The translations under genes were made by a program, and so were the position numbers. DNA of 39,100 nt. It comes from Lactococcus formosensis. Lineage in GTDB: Bacteria > Bacillota > Bacilli > Lactobacillales > Streptococcaceae. The stretch is taken from the NCBI RefSeq assembly GCF_018403745.1, contig NZ_BOVP01000011.1, forward strand, positions 1 through 39,100, in the 5' to 3' direction. Under the pieces are notes generated by a model. That model was given only the letters and a program-made list of their open reading frames with translations. It searched no databases and was not told the origin of the DNA. Below are positions 16,720 to 24,709 of the stretch, piece by piece. Positions within the stretch are counted from its first letter, which is position 1; every line of letters begins with the position of its first letter.

Positions 16720-17892
16720 TTATTTTTTATTGGAAAGTTCGAGCAATTTTTGTTTAATTTCATCTTCCATTTTGACCAATTCTTGCTCCGTTTGCTGACG
16801 TTTTTGACGTCCGTCAGATTGGATACGCATCGTTTCTTGAATTGTATCGATAAGGTTTTGTTGTGTAACTTTCAATGTCTCTACATCAATAAGTCCACGT
16901 TCATTTTCTTCAGCTGCTTCAATCGTTGAAGATTTAAGCATTTCAGAATTCTTACGCAAAAGATCATTCGTTGTTTCTGAAACAATACGTTGACTCGCTA
17001 AAGCATCTTTTTGTTTCAAGAGAGTCAAAGCAATAGCGACTTGATTTTTCCACAAGGGAATGGCTGTATTGATTGATGTTTGAATTTTTTCTGCAAGCTC
17101 TTGGTTTGTATTTTGAATCAAACGAATCTGTGGGGCTTGCTGAATCGTTAATTGCCGCGCCAAACGTAAGTCGTGCGCTCGTTTATCTAAACGATTTTTA
17201 TAGGCTTCAAGATCACTGACCTTTTGAACAGCTAAAGCTCCGTCATCACCAGCGCCTTGTGCTTCTTGTCGAGCTGCAGGAAGGATTTCTTGTTCCAATT
17301 CTTCAATCTTAAACTCTGCGCCTGCAATGTAAACATTAAGAGCTTTGAAATAGTTGAGATTCTCGTCATAAAGCTTGTCAAGCATCTCATTGTCTTGAAG
17401 AAGGCCCTGTTGTTCATTGTTGAGTTTTGCCGAAATCTTATCAATTCCAGCTCCGATTTTTTGATATTTTTGAGTGACTTCAAAGATTGATTTTTTAACC
17501 TTACCAAACATTTTTTGGAAGACACTTTTATTTTCAGCAACAAGTTCATTTGGATTTGCTTGTTGGAGATTGTACATCAAATCAGTCAATGAACCACCAA
17601 CATCTCCTAAATCTTGTGCCTGAACTTTATCCAAAACACTTTGTGAAAAAGCAGATATTTTATCTTGTGCATTTGCACCATAAGCAATCACTGACTGCGA
17701 ACTATTCTCATCAAGTTGTTTGGCTAGTTCTTTCGCCTTTTCACGTTCTTCTGGGCTTAGTGCATCTATCGCACGCAAGGATGCTCTTTGATGCATATCG
17801 ACAAGCTCTGTCTTTTGGGTTTCTGAAAGTGCTTCTGCCTCTTTCACGACCTTGTCATCATTTATTAATTCATCTAAAATAGGATTTTCCAT
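16720..17892 (-). CDS. Toxic anion resistance protein, TelA family
   Basis: A 390-residue soluble, strongly helical protein of the TelA/YaaN family (tellurite resistance TelA, Pfam PF05816). Family members are linked to tellurite and other stress resistance, but the biochemical role is not settled. The protein is rich in Gln, Glu and Lys with long coiled-coil-like stretches (about 170-250 and 290-385) and no membrane segment. The ATG at 17892 is chosen because AAGGAG ends five bases before it; the GTG two codons earlier overlaps that site. It follows the XpaC-family gene by 9 bases, an association also known from B. subtilis (xpaC-yaaN), so the two form an operon and probably act together at the membrane. 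Confidence 0.88.
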   Translation of the reverse strand: MENPILDELINDDKVVKEAEALSETQKTELVDMHQRASLRAIDALSPEEREKAKELAKQLDENSSQSVIAYGANAQDKISAFSQSVLDKVQAQDLGDVGGSLTDLMYNLQQANPNELVAENKSVFQKMFGKVKKSIFEVTQKYQKIGAGIDKISAKLNNEQQGLLQDNEMLDKLYDENLNYFKALNVYIAGAEFKIEELEQEILPAARQEAQGAGDDGALAVQKVSDLEAYKNRLDKRAHDLRLARQLTIQQAPQIRLIQNTNQELAEKIQTSINTAIPLWKNQVAIALTLLKQKDALASQRIVSETTNDLLRKNSEMLKSSTIEAAEENERGLIDVETLKVTQQNLIDTIQETMRIQSDGRQKRQQTEQELVKMEDEIKQKLLELSNKK

Positions 17893-17901
17893 TCTCACTC
17901 C

Positions 17902-18480
17902 TTAGTCAAACTTTACTTCGTGCTTAATAACATTAACATCATCCATCAAAATTTCATGATAGTTTTTAGAGATGTTCATTGCCAATGTTTTGATCAGAAG
18001 CAACGTTTCATCCATATCACGACTAACTTCTTCAGATTTGACAGATTGCTTTTGCATTTCCAGATATTTCTCTGTCAATTTCACCATATTTGGTAGGTCT
18101 TTATAGAGAAAATCATTCTGTTTTGTCAATTGCGTTGGGTTTTGCACGATATGTTTAAAGAGGAGCTTACTTGCTTCAAGACCACCTGTTACGGATTCAA
18201 CAACCTCTAACTCGTCATTTTTCTTCGTATTTGTCTCCCACTTTTCAATGTTTTCTTTAGCATCTGCTAAAGTGTCACGAAAAATTTCAATATCGCTCTC
18301 AGAAAGCCCTGCTTCTTGATAACGTTGTATATTTTCTTTACGTGGTGGTTTTTTTGCTGTTTTATTCTTTTGATTTGATTTATTTTTCATTAAGCTTATC
18401 AGCCAAAGTGCCACTAGTAGAATCAGAATTATTTGTATAAATCCATGCATTCCACCCATCATCATTCCTGTCATATGCAT
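17902..18480 (-). CDS. XpaC-like membrane protein (PF10112 family)
   Basis: A 192-residue protein with a short Met/Gly-rich N-terminus, one membrane helix at about 13-31, a Lys-rich cytoplasmic stretch (about 32-52), and a helical C-terminal domain. This layout and the partner gene fit the XpaC family, annotated as '5-bromo-4-chloroindolyl phosphate hydrolysis protein' after an old phenotype rather than a proven enzyme. The ATG at 18480 follows GGAGGCTAAAA. The gene runs directly into the TelA-family gene and has an extended -10 promoter upstream. The exact function is unknown; a role in envelope stress is inference. Confidence 0.8.
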   Translation of the reverse strand: MHMTGMMMGGMHGFIQIILILLVALWLISLMKNKSNQKNKTAKKPPRKENIQRYQEAGLSESDIEIFRDTLADAKENIEKWETNTKKNDELEVVESVTGGLEASKLLFKHIVQNPTQLTKQNDFLYKDLPNMVKLTEKYLEMQKQSVKSEEVSRDMDETLLLIKTLAMNISKNYHEILMDDVNVIKHEVKFD

Positions 18481-18555
18481 TTTTAGCCTCCATCCTTGTT
18501 TCCTGTTATAACAAGCTTTCTTTACTTATTTCATCAGCCAACTGGCTATACTTTA

Positions 18556-18564
18556 ATTTTATCA
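18556..18564 (-). promoter_or_regulatory. Extended -10 promoter for the xpaC-telA pair
   Basis: The minus strand reads TGA-TAAAAT (18564-18556), with only a weak CTGAAA 19 bases upstream. The leader would be about 70 bases. Nothing else is evident in the 296-base gap 18481-18776 apart from AT-rich sequence. Confidence 0.45.
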
Positions 18565-18776
18565 TATTCTGAAGGAAACTTTTCAGACTTTCGTATGATT
18601 TCTAATTTGATATAAAGATGTTCAACGTAAGCTTATACGCTCAATATTGAAGATTTTTGTATTACTTTGTTATAAAGTTTGAGTATAATATTATATAGAT
18701 TGCTTTTTATGTTATTAGGGTAAACATTATATGAGAATACAGACATAGTGTTTCTTAAAAACGACTCGTACTTTTA

Positions 18777-19892
18777 TCACTGACTTTCTTTTTTAGAGTA
18801 GATATAATCTTTAGCAGTTGGGTCTTTTGTAAAGGAAAAAACAATATTGTGACCTTCAAAATTAACTGAAGAAGCTTCAAAAACTACCGAGCCATTTTCA
18901 ATTCTATATGGGATTTTGGCCATATTTCCTGGTGCATTATTTATATATCCTATCTCAATATCCGTGTCTGTTATCTTATAAGGATGATTTGCCGAATAAG
19001 CATAGTTACCCACCCCTGTTGTTTTAACAGACTCCTTGCTTTCAAAATAGTAATACTGAGTACCATCATGAGCTAAATTTTGAGGCGCACCATTTTTCAT
19101 TGCTGTATCTACATCCATTCCATCGTAACTTACTAAAGAACGTCTAAACCCTTTATTAATGAGAGCTTCATAAATAATCGATTTAGGGTCGGAACTTTGC
19201 AATTCCGCTGGAGTAACCACTTTTAGAGCAATATTGTCTGTCGTCTGTTTAGATATGCCGTTTTGATAATAAGTAGATAACAAAGAATTTATTTTTGCTT
19301 CTTTTTTCTGAGGTTGACCGCTCATATTGTCGATGTAATTAAAAATAACCGTATTGTTATTGATGACTACATCTAATTTATGCTGAACATTTGTATCATC
19401 ATACCATTGAATATATCCATCATTCACACCAGCATTACCATTTGCGGTCATTGCTATTTTTTCTGCACTTAGAAGAGTCGTTTGTGGATTTATTCCTGCA
19501 TAGGTCTGTGCTAGCAATGCTATCTGTTGGTTTAAGGAAAGACGATCCCAATCCATAAGAACTTGGCGGTCGTGCTCTGACAAGCTTGTTGACTGTGCCA
19601 TTGACGTACTTGCACTCCTTAAAGTACTTTTTGATGAACCATCATTAAAAGTAGCAGTTTGATCATTTGAAGGTTTAGGATAGAAAAATATAGTTAATAA
19701 TATAGCAATTATAATGGCGAGAAGTGTACCCAAAATGCTTCCCACAATAATTATTGTTCTTTTATCATTTTTACTACGTATAACTTCCTCTTTTACTAAA
19801 CCTTCAGAAACAGCTTGTTGATATTCTTGTTCATTGGGTTCACGCCCATTCACATTCTTGAAAGATTTTTCCCATTCCCTTTTCTGAATCAT
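18777..19892 (-). CDS. Membrane-anchored extracellular protein of unknown function
   Basis: I do not recognise a family. The 371 residues show a cytoplasmic N-terminus of about 45 residues with the pattern W-x5-NGR-x-P-x3-E-x4-A-x3-G, seen at the start of various membrane proteins of lactic acid bacteria. Then come one membrane helix at about 46-70, a Ser/Thr-rich linker (75-105), and an extracellular domain of about 265 residues with many aromatic and Asn residues. No catalytic motif or cell-wall sorting signal is visible. AAAGGAG lies 14 bases before the ATG, a long spacing. No terminator is evident after the stop. It is the largest member of an accessory run of small membrane proteins. Confidence 0.75.
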   Translation of the reverse strand: MIQKREWEKSFKNVNGREPNEQEYQQAVSEGLVKEEVIRSKNDKRTIIIVGSILGTLLAIIIAILLTIFFYPKPSNDQTATFNDGSSKSTLRSASTSMAQSTSLSEHDRQVLMDWDRLSLNQQIALLAQTYAGINPQTTLLSAEKIAMTANGNAGVNDGYIQWYDDTNVQHKLDVVINNNTVIFNYIDNMSGQPQKKEAKINSLLSTYYQNGISKQTTDNIALKVVTPAELQSSDPKSIIYEALINKGFRRSLVSYDGMDVDTAMKNGAPQNLAHDGTQYYYFESKESVKTTGVGNYAYSANHPYKITDTDIEIGYINNAPGNMAKIPYRIENGSVVFEASSVNFEGHNIVFSFTKDPTAKDYIYSKKESQ

Positions 19893-19928
19893 TCCTACTC
19901 TATTTTCTCCTTTATAATTCTTTGTTTG

Positions 19929-20102
19929 TTATTTCTTGGGTTTATTTTTTGCTCTTCTAGGTAATGAGAAATAAAGATTAAACATTAAAACCACAGCTAT
20001 TGCTAGGGATACGTATGGGTTGCTATTATAAAATATAAAATTCATTGCAATAGCGATAAGTGATAGTAATGTAATCAATAAATTCATATGTTTTTTAGTC
20101 AT
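19929..20102 (-). CDS. Small membrane protein, 57 residues
   Basis: An ATG at 20102 with GAAGGA 10 bases upstream opens a 57-codon frame. The product starts Met-Thr-Lys-Lys-His, has two membrane helices (about 8-25 and 30-47) separated by Asn-Ser-Asn-Pro, and ends in a strongly basic tail (Pro-Arg-Arg-Ala-Lys, later Pro-Lys-Lys). The composition and ribosome site make it a likely gene. The stop is 36 bases before the start of the 371-residue protein, so the two are probably co-transcribed. No family recognised. Confidence 0.65.
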   Translation of the reverse strand: MTKKHMNLLITLLSLIAIAMNFIFYNSNPYVSLAIAVVLMFNLYFSLPRRAKNKPKK

Positions 20103-20173
20103 TTATTAGTGTTCCTTCTATTTTGTGAGCTAATCATAATACTGTGAAAAACCAGAAAGCCCGCCGGAAAGCC

Positions 20174-20341
20174 TTAAGAAAGAGTATCATTCGTTTCATT
20201 CTCTTTTAACATTGAAATAGCGTACTGCGCAATGCAAATAATTATTATAAACCCGATAATTTTAAGCAAAAGACTGAGTGGCGCAAATAAGTACAATAAA
20301 ATTATTGCTACTATTTCGCAAATATAAATGACAATTTTCAT
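20174..20341 (-). CDS. Small membrane protein, 55 residues
   Basis: An ATG at 20341 opens a 55-codon frame. The product begins Met-Lys-Ile-Val-Ile-Tyr, is Ile/Leu-rich through about residue 45 (one or two membrane helices), and ends in a polar tail with Lys-Glu-Asn-Glu-Thr. The ribosome site is weak (TTGGA 9 bases upstream). It sits 71 bases before the 57-residue gene on the same strand. Hydrophobicity and strand agreement support it, but it is less certain than its neighbour. Confidence 0.5.
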   Translation of the reverse strand: MKIVIYICEIVAIILLYLFAPLSLLLKIIGFIIIICIAQYAISMLKENETNDTLS

Positions 20342-20372
20342 GATTTTTTCCAATCTATTTTAATAAGTCTGA

Positions 20373-20394
20373 GCACCTAAAAGGTGCATTTTTT
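20373..20394 (+). terminator. Hairpin with T run, plus orientation, no obvious client
   Basis: GCACCT-AAA-AGGTGC followed by ATTTTTT has the form of a plus-strand terminator, yet all genes for several kilobases on either side are on minus. Read on minus it lies between the DUF1801 gene and the 55-residue gene without a T run. Upstream of it (20395-20471) nothing gene-like is visible. Confidence 0.45.
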
Positions 20395-20471
20395 ATTTTC
20401 TAACAATTATTAGGAATTGAGCTTATGTAATGTTACATTCCTAGCCTAAATACTTAGGAAATTCTTTATAT

Positions 20472-20864
20472 TTAAGAGATATCAAATCCATTTTTCTTAG
20501 CATTGTGATTCATTATAAGTTGTAGTAAATTTTTTAACTCAGACTCGGGCATATCATAAGGAACTTTGAGTGAGCCTTTCCCGAATTCAATATTATAGTC
20601 TGCAAAAGAAGAAAAGTCATTTTCTTCCATTCCTTGTGTTCCGTAAATACCTAACCAACCCTTATTAGCCATGAGCAAAAAGAGTTGTTGCGTTGCTTTC
20701 TTAGCCTCCTTAGGATAAAAGCCAGGCATTGCATAAGAAACACGTTCTTGCACATCAGGATAGATAGTATGAACCAACTGTCGTGTAAGTCGCATTCTAG
20801 CAAGTTTTTCTTCCTCTAAATCCTCATCATTAAAGTAAGTTTCAAAAGGTTGGGCTTTTTTCAT
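20472..20864 (-). CDS. DUF1801 (YdhG-like) protein
   Basis: A 130-residue cytoplasmic protein of the DUF1801/YdhG fold, sometimes called frataxin-like or iron chaperone. Seen features: an N-terminal segment with Phe-Glu-Thr-Tyr, then helix-Arg-rich region, the conserved SYAMPGF, and the stretch LFLLMANKGWLGIYG. AGAGGAGAGAATTAAA precedes the ATG at 20864. Length is that of the family. Biological role is uncertain; the iron-chaperone label comes from a Bacillus homologue and may not apply. It lies on the minus strand in the accessory block, 50 bases after the next membrane-protein gene, and is probably co-transcribed with it. Confidence 0.7.
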   Translation of the reverse strand: MKKAQPFETYFNDEDLEEEKLARMRLTRQLVHTIYPDVQERVSYAMPGFYPKEAKKATQQLFLLMANKGWLGIYGTQGMEENDFSSFADYNIEFGKGSLKVPYDMPESELKNLLQLIMNHNAKKNGFDIS

Positions 20865-20914
20865 TTTAATTCTCTCCTCTTATATCTTCTGTTTCATAAA
20901 GAGTTGTTCGTGCT

Positions 20915-21286
20915 TTACTCATCCTTTGCACTCATTCCGCTTCCAATCCAAGTTAAGATTCCTCCAATAAAACCTAAAAATGGAAACAGTCCAAATATTC
21001 CCCCTAAGATAAAATAAAAACCTGCACGCTTTGTATCTTTTTCTGTAGAAGATTTACGGTCAACAACTCCCATGATAATCAAAATAATACTAATAACTAC
21101 AGTTACGCCAAACATCCCTAACAATAGCTGAGGATTCCAATTCTCTGGTACGTGTCCATGAGTGCCATTAAAGTATGGATTGGTATTCCAAAAGAGTTGA
21201 AATCCAAAAAGAGACAGTACAATAACGACGCTGCCTAAAAAGGCACTCATTATTGCATTTATTAAACTCATTTTTTCATTTTCCAT
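20915..21286 (-). CDS. Small membrane protein, 123 residues (DUF4064-like)
   Basis: Three to four membrane helices at about 9-32, 54-75 and 88-116, with a soluble loop between the first two containing Asn-Pro-Tyr-Phe-Asn-Gly and Pro-Glu-Asn-Trp. The Gly-rich C-terminal helix pair (GGIFG, GFIGGIL) recalls the DUF4064 group of small Firmicutes membrane proteins; this is a tentative match. AAGGAGGAAGATAAA gives a strong ribosome site for the ATG at 21286. It lies 47 bases after the next gene upstream. Function unknown. Confidence 0.65.
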   Translation of the reverse strand: MENEKMSLINAIMSAFLGSVVIVLSLFGFQLFWNTNPYFNGTHGHVPENWNPQLLLGMFGVTVVISIILIIMGVVDRKSSTEKDTKRAGFYFILGGIFGLFPFLGFIGGILTWIGSGMSAKDE

Positions 21287-21333
21287 TTTATCTTCCTCCT
21301 TGAGCTTCTTGTTTTCTCTTTTCGCTGTAAATA

Positions 21334-21804
21334 CTAATCTCCTGTAAAGTTTACAGTATAAATAAGTGAATCTTCTTTATAAAACTCTACTTTAGAGTCA
21401 AGATTCGCTTTTTTGACGACACATCTGTCATAATTTTTTTCACCATAAACAGATTTTGCTAAACGTTCTAGGTCTTTGGTAGAAGCATTTTTAATATTTA
21501 TCATAGGAGTGCTTAAGGCCTCCCATGATAAGCTCAAACTGTCATTATCATGCTGAATCTTGGCACCTCGCATCTCTGGATCCTTAATGATAGCCGTAAT
21601 ATTTTGTTGACTATACATTTTAGCACTTGCTTCCGTTAATACAAAAGACCCCAACATTAATAAAAGAGGGCTGAAATAAATCAACAGTGCAGCAAGTAAA
21701 ATTACCAAAAAAGTGCGAACAGACACAGAGACTTTTGCCCTCGTTTTTTTATTTTTAATAATATAACTCCTAAAATTTCGATTGCTGTTACTGTTAGAGC
21801 GCAA
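21334..21804 (-). CDS. Single-pass membrane protein of unknown function, uncertain start
   Basis: Up to 156 residues with a basic N-terminus, one membrane helix at about 31-55, and an extracellular C-terminal domain of about 100 residues without recognised motifs. The open frame begins at TTG 21804, overlapping the preceding gene by 11 bases, but AAGGA lies against that TTG. AGGAG at 21771-21767 lies just before two consecutive ATT codons (21762, 21759), after which the sequence reads Lys-Asn-Lys-Lys-Thr-Arg, a natural N-terminus. So the true start may be a non-standard ATT, or an original ATG may have been lost. Translation by coupling from the upstream gene is the alternative. Confidence 0.55.
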   Translation of the reverse strand: MRSNSNSNRNFRSYIIKNKKTRAKVSVSVRTFLVILLAALLIYFSPLLLMLGSFVLTEASAKMYSQQNITAIIKDPEMRGAKIQHDNDSLSLSWEALSTPMINIKNASTKDLERLAKSVYGEKNYDRCVVKKANLDSKVEFYKEDSLIYTVNFTGD

Positions 21805-22162
21805 TCCTTATATTCTTAGCTTTTAAATTATTAAGGCACTCTATCAAATAATCTGCATCGTGTTCTTGATAAATTGGCTTAGTTAAAGGTACTCTCTCTA
21901 GCGACTCGTAACTTGAGCAATGATTTCCACGATACAAAGGGTTTTCCCATTCTTTAGCAGGCTTATATCCTCTTCGCTTCATCTCCTCCATTATCCATAG
22001 ATGATATTGAAATAATTTATAAGGAGAATAGTGAAAAACGTAGTTTACAGTCGCGTGGGGCTTGCCCCATCCCCTGCCTCTTAAAGCGCAACATTCTCGG
22101 TGCTGCCCGAGCAATTGCATCCGTGGAAGGTGCTTTATTAAAGCTTCATGCCATAGTCTCAT
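21794..22162 (-). CDS. Pyrimidine-dimer glycosylase-like / TIGR02328 family protein
   Basis: A 122-residue basic protein starting MRLWHEALIKHLPRMQLLGQ, the hallmark of the T4 endonuclease V-like (Pyr_excise, PF03013) and TIGR02328 group. It continues with RGWGKPHATVNYVF, a conserved HYSPYKLFQYH stretch, and a C-terminal region rich in Tyr and Glu. Members are predicted DNA glycosylases or of unknown function; whether this one excises pyrimidine dimers is not shown by sequence. AGGAGATAATAG precedes the ATG at 22162. The stop overlaps the open frame of the next gene. It is intact and of normal family length. Confidence 0.75.
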   Translation of the reverse strand: MRLWHEALIKHLPRMQLLGQHRECCALRGRGWGKPHATVNYVFHYSPYKLFQYHLWIMEEMKRRGYKPAKEWENPLYRGNHCSSYESLERVPLTKPIYQEHDADYLIECLNNLKAKNIRIAL

Positions 22163-22187
22163 CTATTATCTCCTCTTCTCCTTGCTT

Positions 22188-22518
22188 ATTATACTTCTTG
22201 TTTCAAACCAATCATCAAGGTCGATTTATTTCCAAAGGACACTTCCAAACAACCAAATTTCATAGCGGATTTCAGGAAGTTTTTGACTAAACTTACTTGC
22301 ATTTGAGGATAATTTGTCGCTAAAGGCAAGTAAGGTAAAGCTCTCTCGGATATGTTTTACTCTTTATGGAACATATTTACCGCCTTCTATCAATTTTTTC
22401 GCCTTAGTTATTAAGTACTTCCCGTTTCTTGTTCCTCAACAATCAATTGATGACTATCATCGATGATCTATTCTTCACGCGCGGATTTATACTTTTCATA
22501 AATGAACGCCTTGTAAAA
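22188..22518 (-). pseudogene. Decayed coding region, family not recognised
   Basis: The 369 bases between the glycosylase-like gene and the DUF1294 gene hold no complete frame, but the minus strand keeps protein-like pieces. One (from about 22512) reads Tyr-Lys-Ala-Phe-Ile-Tyr-Glu-Lys-Tyr-Lys, hits a TAG, and goes on with Ile-Ile-Asp-Asp-Ser-His-Gln-Leu-Ile-Val-Glu-Glu-Gln before a second stop. A second piece in the +1 frame reads Lys-Ala-Lys-Lys-Leu-Ile-Glu-Gly-Gly-Lys-Tyr-Val-Pro, hits a TAA, and continues for about 40 codons ending Trp-Leu-Phe-Gly-Ser-Val-Leu-Trp-Lys. At least two in-frame stops and one frameshift would be needed. The call is an inference from composition. Confidence 0.35.
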
Positions 22519-22531
22519 ATCCTATTTGGTT

Positions 22532-22816
22532 TTATTTGAGTAAGGTTTTAAAAATCAGAACTACTAAAATTAGGTCAACAGCCAAGCCAAGATACCATGA
22601 GAAAAGAAAATATGCTTTTTGTGTCTTATGACGGCAAATTTTCCCACCCAGAAAAGCGCCCAAACCTCCACCTACTATTGCTTGAGAAATCAGGACCTTC
22701 TCAGGAATTCTCCATAAATGATGCTGTGCCTTGTATTTATCAATAGCGTAAAAAAGAAAAACAATAATATTCCATATAATAAGTACTGCTAAAATAATAA
22801 TTCCTGTTGTTGTCAT
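22532..22816 (-). CDS. DUF1294 small membrane protein
   Basis: A 94-residue membrane protein with helices at about 5-24, 43-58 and 69-90. The central motif DKYKA...RIPEK..L...AI.GGGLGA..G....RHKTQK is the signature of the DUF1294 family, found widely in bacteria and of unknown function. AAAGAGAGTCA precedes the ATG at 22816. It is divergent from cfa across 270 bases, of which the cfa promoter occupies the right part; the rest is AT-rich with nothing recognised. Length is normal for the family. Confidence 0.82.
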   Translation of the reverse strand: MTTTGIIILAVLIIWNIIVFLFYAIDKYKAQHHLWRIPEKVLISQAIVGGGLGAFLGGKICRHKTQKAYFLFSWYLGLAVDLILVVLIFKTLLK

Positions 22817-23022
22817 TGACTCTCTTTCTATTTTTAAATTAATTCTTAATATATTTTAAGTCCCAATAGTTAATGACTTTAATTATTGGATGTTTTAAAA
22901 TCTTTTTATCTTTTTAAAGTTACCTTTATGCTACTCATTATACCACTTGCCACTCTTGAAGTCATAGCAGACTATTAAATAAGTGAAGTGTTTTTTATCA
23001 TTTACCTGTAAAATTTAACTAT

Positions 23023-23051
23023 TTGACATTCAAAAAAACTCGGAGTATAGT
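23023..23051 (+). promoter_or_regulatory. cfa promoter
   Basis: A perfect TTGACA (23023-23028) is followed after 17 bases by TATAGT (23046-23051). The leader is about 28 bases and carries AAAGGGGA as ribosome site. Confidence 0.85.
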
Positions 23052-23086
23052 TTTATCTGTAGCAAAGTTAGAAAAGGGGAATTAAC

Positions 23087-24280
23087 TTGGTATTTGAAAA
23101 AACAGTATTAAACAAAGCTCTCGCATCTGCCTTTGATATCCCAGTAAAAGTAACTTACTGGGACGGAAAAACAGAGAAATATGGCGATGGTGAAGCTCAA
23201 GTACACATCATTTTCAATAAGAAATTCGCTTTTAGCGAGTTATCATCCATGCCTACTCTGGTTCTTGCTGAAGCTTATATGCACGATGAAATCGAAATTG
23301 AAGGAAGTATACAAGACCTTGTCGCTTCCGCTTATCGTAAAGCAGATAGCTTTTTAACAAATCAATCAGGCTTCGGAAAATCAATTGTCGAACTCTTGGG
23401 CAATCACTCCCAAAAGCAATCTAAAAAGGATATCCATCAACACTACGACATTGGAAATGACTTTTACAGAAAGTGGTTAGATCCAACGATGACTTATTCT
23501 TGTGCATATTTTGAAAATGAGAATATGACACTTGAACAAGCACAAATCGCTAAAGTCCATCACATCCTTGACAAACTAAACAGCACACCTGGTGGACGCT
23601 TATTAGATATTGGTTGTGGCTGGGGAACATTGCTCTTTACTGCTGCACAAGAATACGGCTTAGAAGCTGTGGGCGTCACTCTTTCTGAAGAACAATACAA
23701 CTATATCGTAAATAAGTCGAAAAAACTCGGATTAGAGGATAAAATAAAAGTTTTCCTTACGGATTACCGTGATTTAAAAGAAGGCACCTTTGATTATGTA
23801 ACTTCTGTGGGCATGTTTGAACATGTGGGCAAAGAAAACTTAGAAATGTATTTCCAAAAGGTTTATGATTATCTCAAACCCAATTCTCGTGCCCTCATCC
23901 ATGGAATTACTGGACAACATCGTGGAGCAGGAGTTGATCCATTTATTGAAAAATATATCTTCCCAGGCGGCTATATTCCAAACATCGCCGAAAACATTGA
24001 GCACATTATGACTGCAAAATTACAACTGGATGATTTAGAACCCTTACGTCGTCACTATCAAAAAACACTAGAAATCTGGAACGAGAACTACAGTAAAGTT
24101 TTTGCAGAAGTAGAAAAGGAAATGGGACGTCCATTTGCCCGCATGTGGACCCTTTATCTTCAAGCCTGCGCGGCAAGCTTCGAATCAGGAAACATTGATG
24201 TGGTTCAATATCTTCTGACAAAAGGACCTTCAGGTGTTGGTCTCCCAATGACTCGTCAGTATATGCTCCAACATCATTAA
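23087..24280 (+). CDS. cfa: Cyclopropane-fatty-acyl-phospholipid synthase
   Basis: Cfa transfers a methylene group from S-adenosylmethionine to unsaturated acyl chains of membrane lipids, a change that raises acid and stress tolerance. The 397 residues have the N-terminal lipid-binding domain, the SAM motif [11 protein letters not shown] (173-183), GVTLSEEQ, and the conserved VGMFEHVG and GGYIPN segments, with the usual C-terminal Tyr-rich end. The start is a TTG at 23087, set by AAAGGGGAATTAAC directly upstream; no ATG fits. Strong own promoter and terminator show a single-gene unit. The TTG start may lower translation. Family assignment is firm. Confidence 0.94.
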   Translation: MVFEKTVLNKALASAFDIPVKVTYWDGKTEKYGDGEAQVHIIFNKKFAFSELSSMPTLVLAEAYMHDEIEIEGSIQDLVASAYRKADSFLTNQSGFGKSIVELLGNHSQKQSKKDIHQHYDIGNDFYRKWLDPTMTYSCAYFENENMTLEQAQIAKVHHILDKLNSTPGGRLLDIGCGWGTLLFTAAQEYGLEAVGVTLSEEQYNYIVNKSKKLGLEDKIKVFLTDYRDLKEGTFDYVTSVGMFEHVGKENLEMYFQKVYDYLKPNSRALIHGITGQHRGAGVDPFIEKYIFPGGYIPNIAENIEHIMTAKLQLDDLEPLRRHYQKTLEIWNENYSKVFAEVEKEMGRPFARMWTLYLQACAASFESGNIDVVQYLLTKGPSGVGLPMTRQYMLQHH

Positions 24281-24299
24281 ACATTTATTAAAATGAAAA

Positions 24300-24337
24300 G
24301 AAAAAAAGCAGTTGATCAAATATAGCTGCTTTTTTTT
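24300..24337. terminator. Bidirectional terminator between cfa and the potassium channel gene
   Basis: AAAAAAAGCAG (24301-24311) and CTGCTTTTTTTT (24326-24337) form the stem, with A/T runs giving T tails on both strands. It serves two convergent genes. Confidence 0.88.
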
Positions 24338-24343
24338 CGATAT

Positions 24344-24679
24344 TTATTCTTTGTGTTTGTGTTTTGAATAGATAAATGCCTTGGCAATAACGGAGATGAA
24401 CATGGCCATTATTCCTAAACCAACCGTAGCGTATATCATCGTAAATATTTTACCCATGGCAGTTATCGGATGTAAGTCTCCATATCCTATCGTTGTCAAG
24501 GTCATAAAACTTAAGTACAAGGCATCTAAAATGCTAAATTTTTCTACTGTTGAATAAAAGATAGTTCCACTTATCAAGGTTGTTACCATTAAGAAAAATA
24601 AGGCTTTGGTATCGTCCTTTTTTAATATAAAACTAAATGATGTGACTAATTTTTTGGTTGCAATGAGTAAAGAGAGCAC
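24344..24679 (-). CDS. Two-helix potassium channel protein
   Basis: A 111-residue protein of the Ion_trans_2 (PF07885) class: first membrane helix at about 26-46, pore helix and selectivity filter TTIGYGD, second helix at about 75-100, short Lys/His-rich tail. The filter is the exact potassium-channel signature. There is no cytoplasmic RCK or ligand domain, so it resembles minimal KcsA-like pores and probably forms a tetramer. The start is GTG at 24679, with AAGAAGG five bases upstream. It lies 30 bases after the GNAT gene and is probably the last gene of that transcript, ending at a shared terminator. Confidence 0.85.
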   Translation of the reverse strand: MLSLLIATKKLVTSFSFILKKDDTKALFFLMVTTLISGTIFYSTVEKFSILDALYLSFMTLTTIGYGDLHPITAMGKIFTMIYATVGLGIMAMFISVIAKAFIYSKHKHKE

Positions 24680-24709
24680 GAAAACCTTCTTTCTAATTTT
24701 ATAATCAGC

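Noticed and set aside
18680..18705. TATAATATTATA palindrome as a promoter or operator
   Set aside because: Simple AT alternation in an AT-rich gap with no -35 partner on either strand.
20150..20173. Terminator after the 55-residue gene
   Set aside because: Only a 4-bp stem with a G-U pair can be drawn before the T run; too weak to list.
22062..22265. 67-codon plus frame opposite the glycosylase-like gene
   Set aside because: Half of it is antisense to a conserved gene, and the rest covers the decayed region; no ribosome site.
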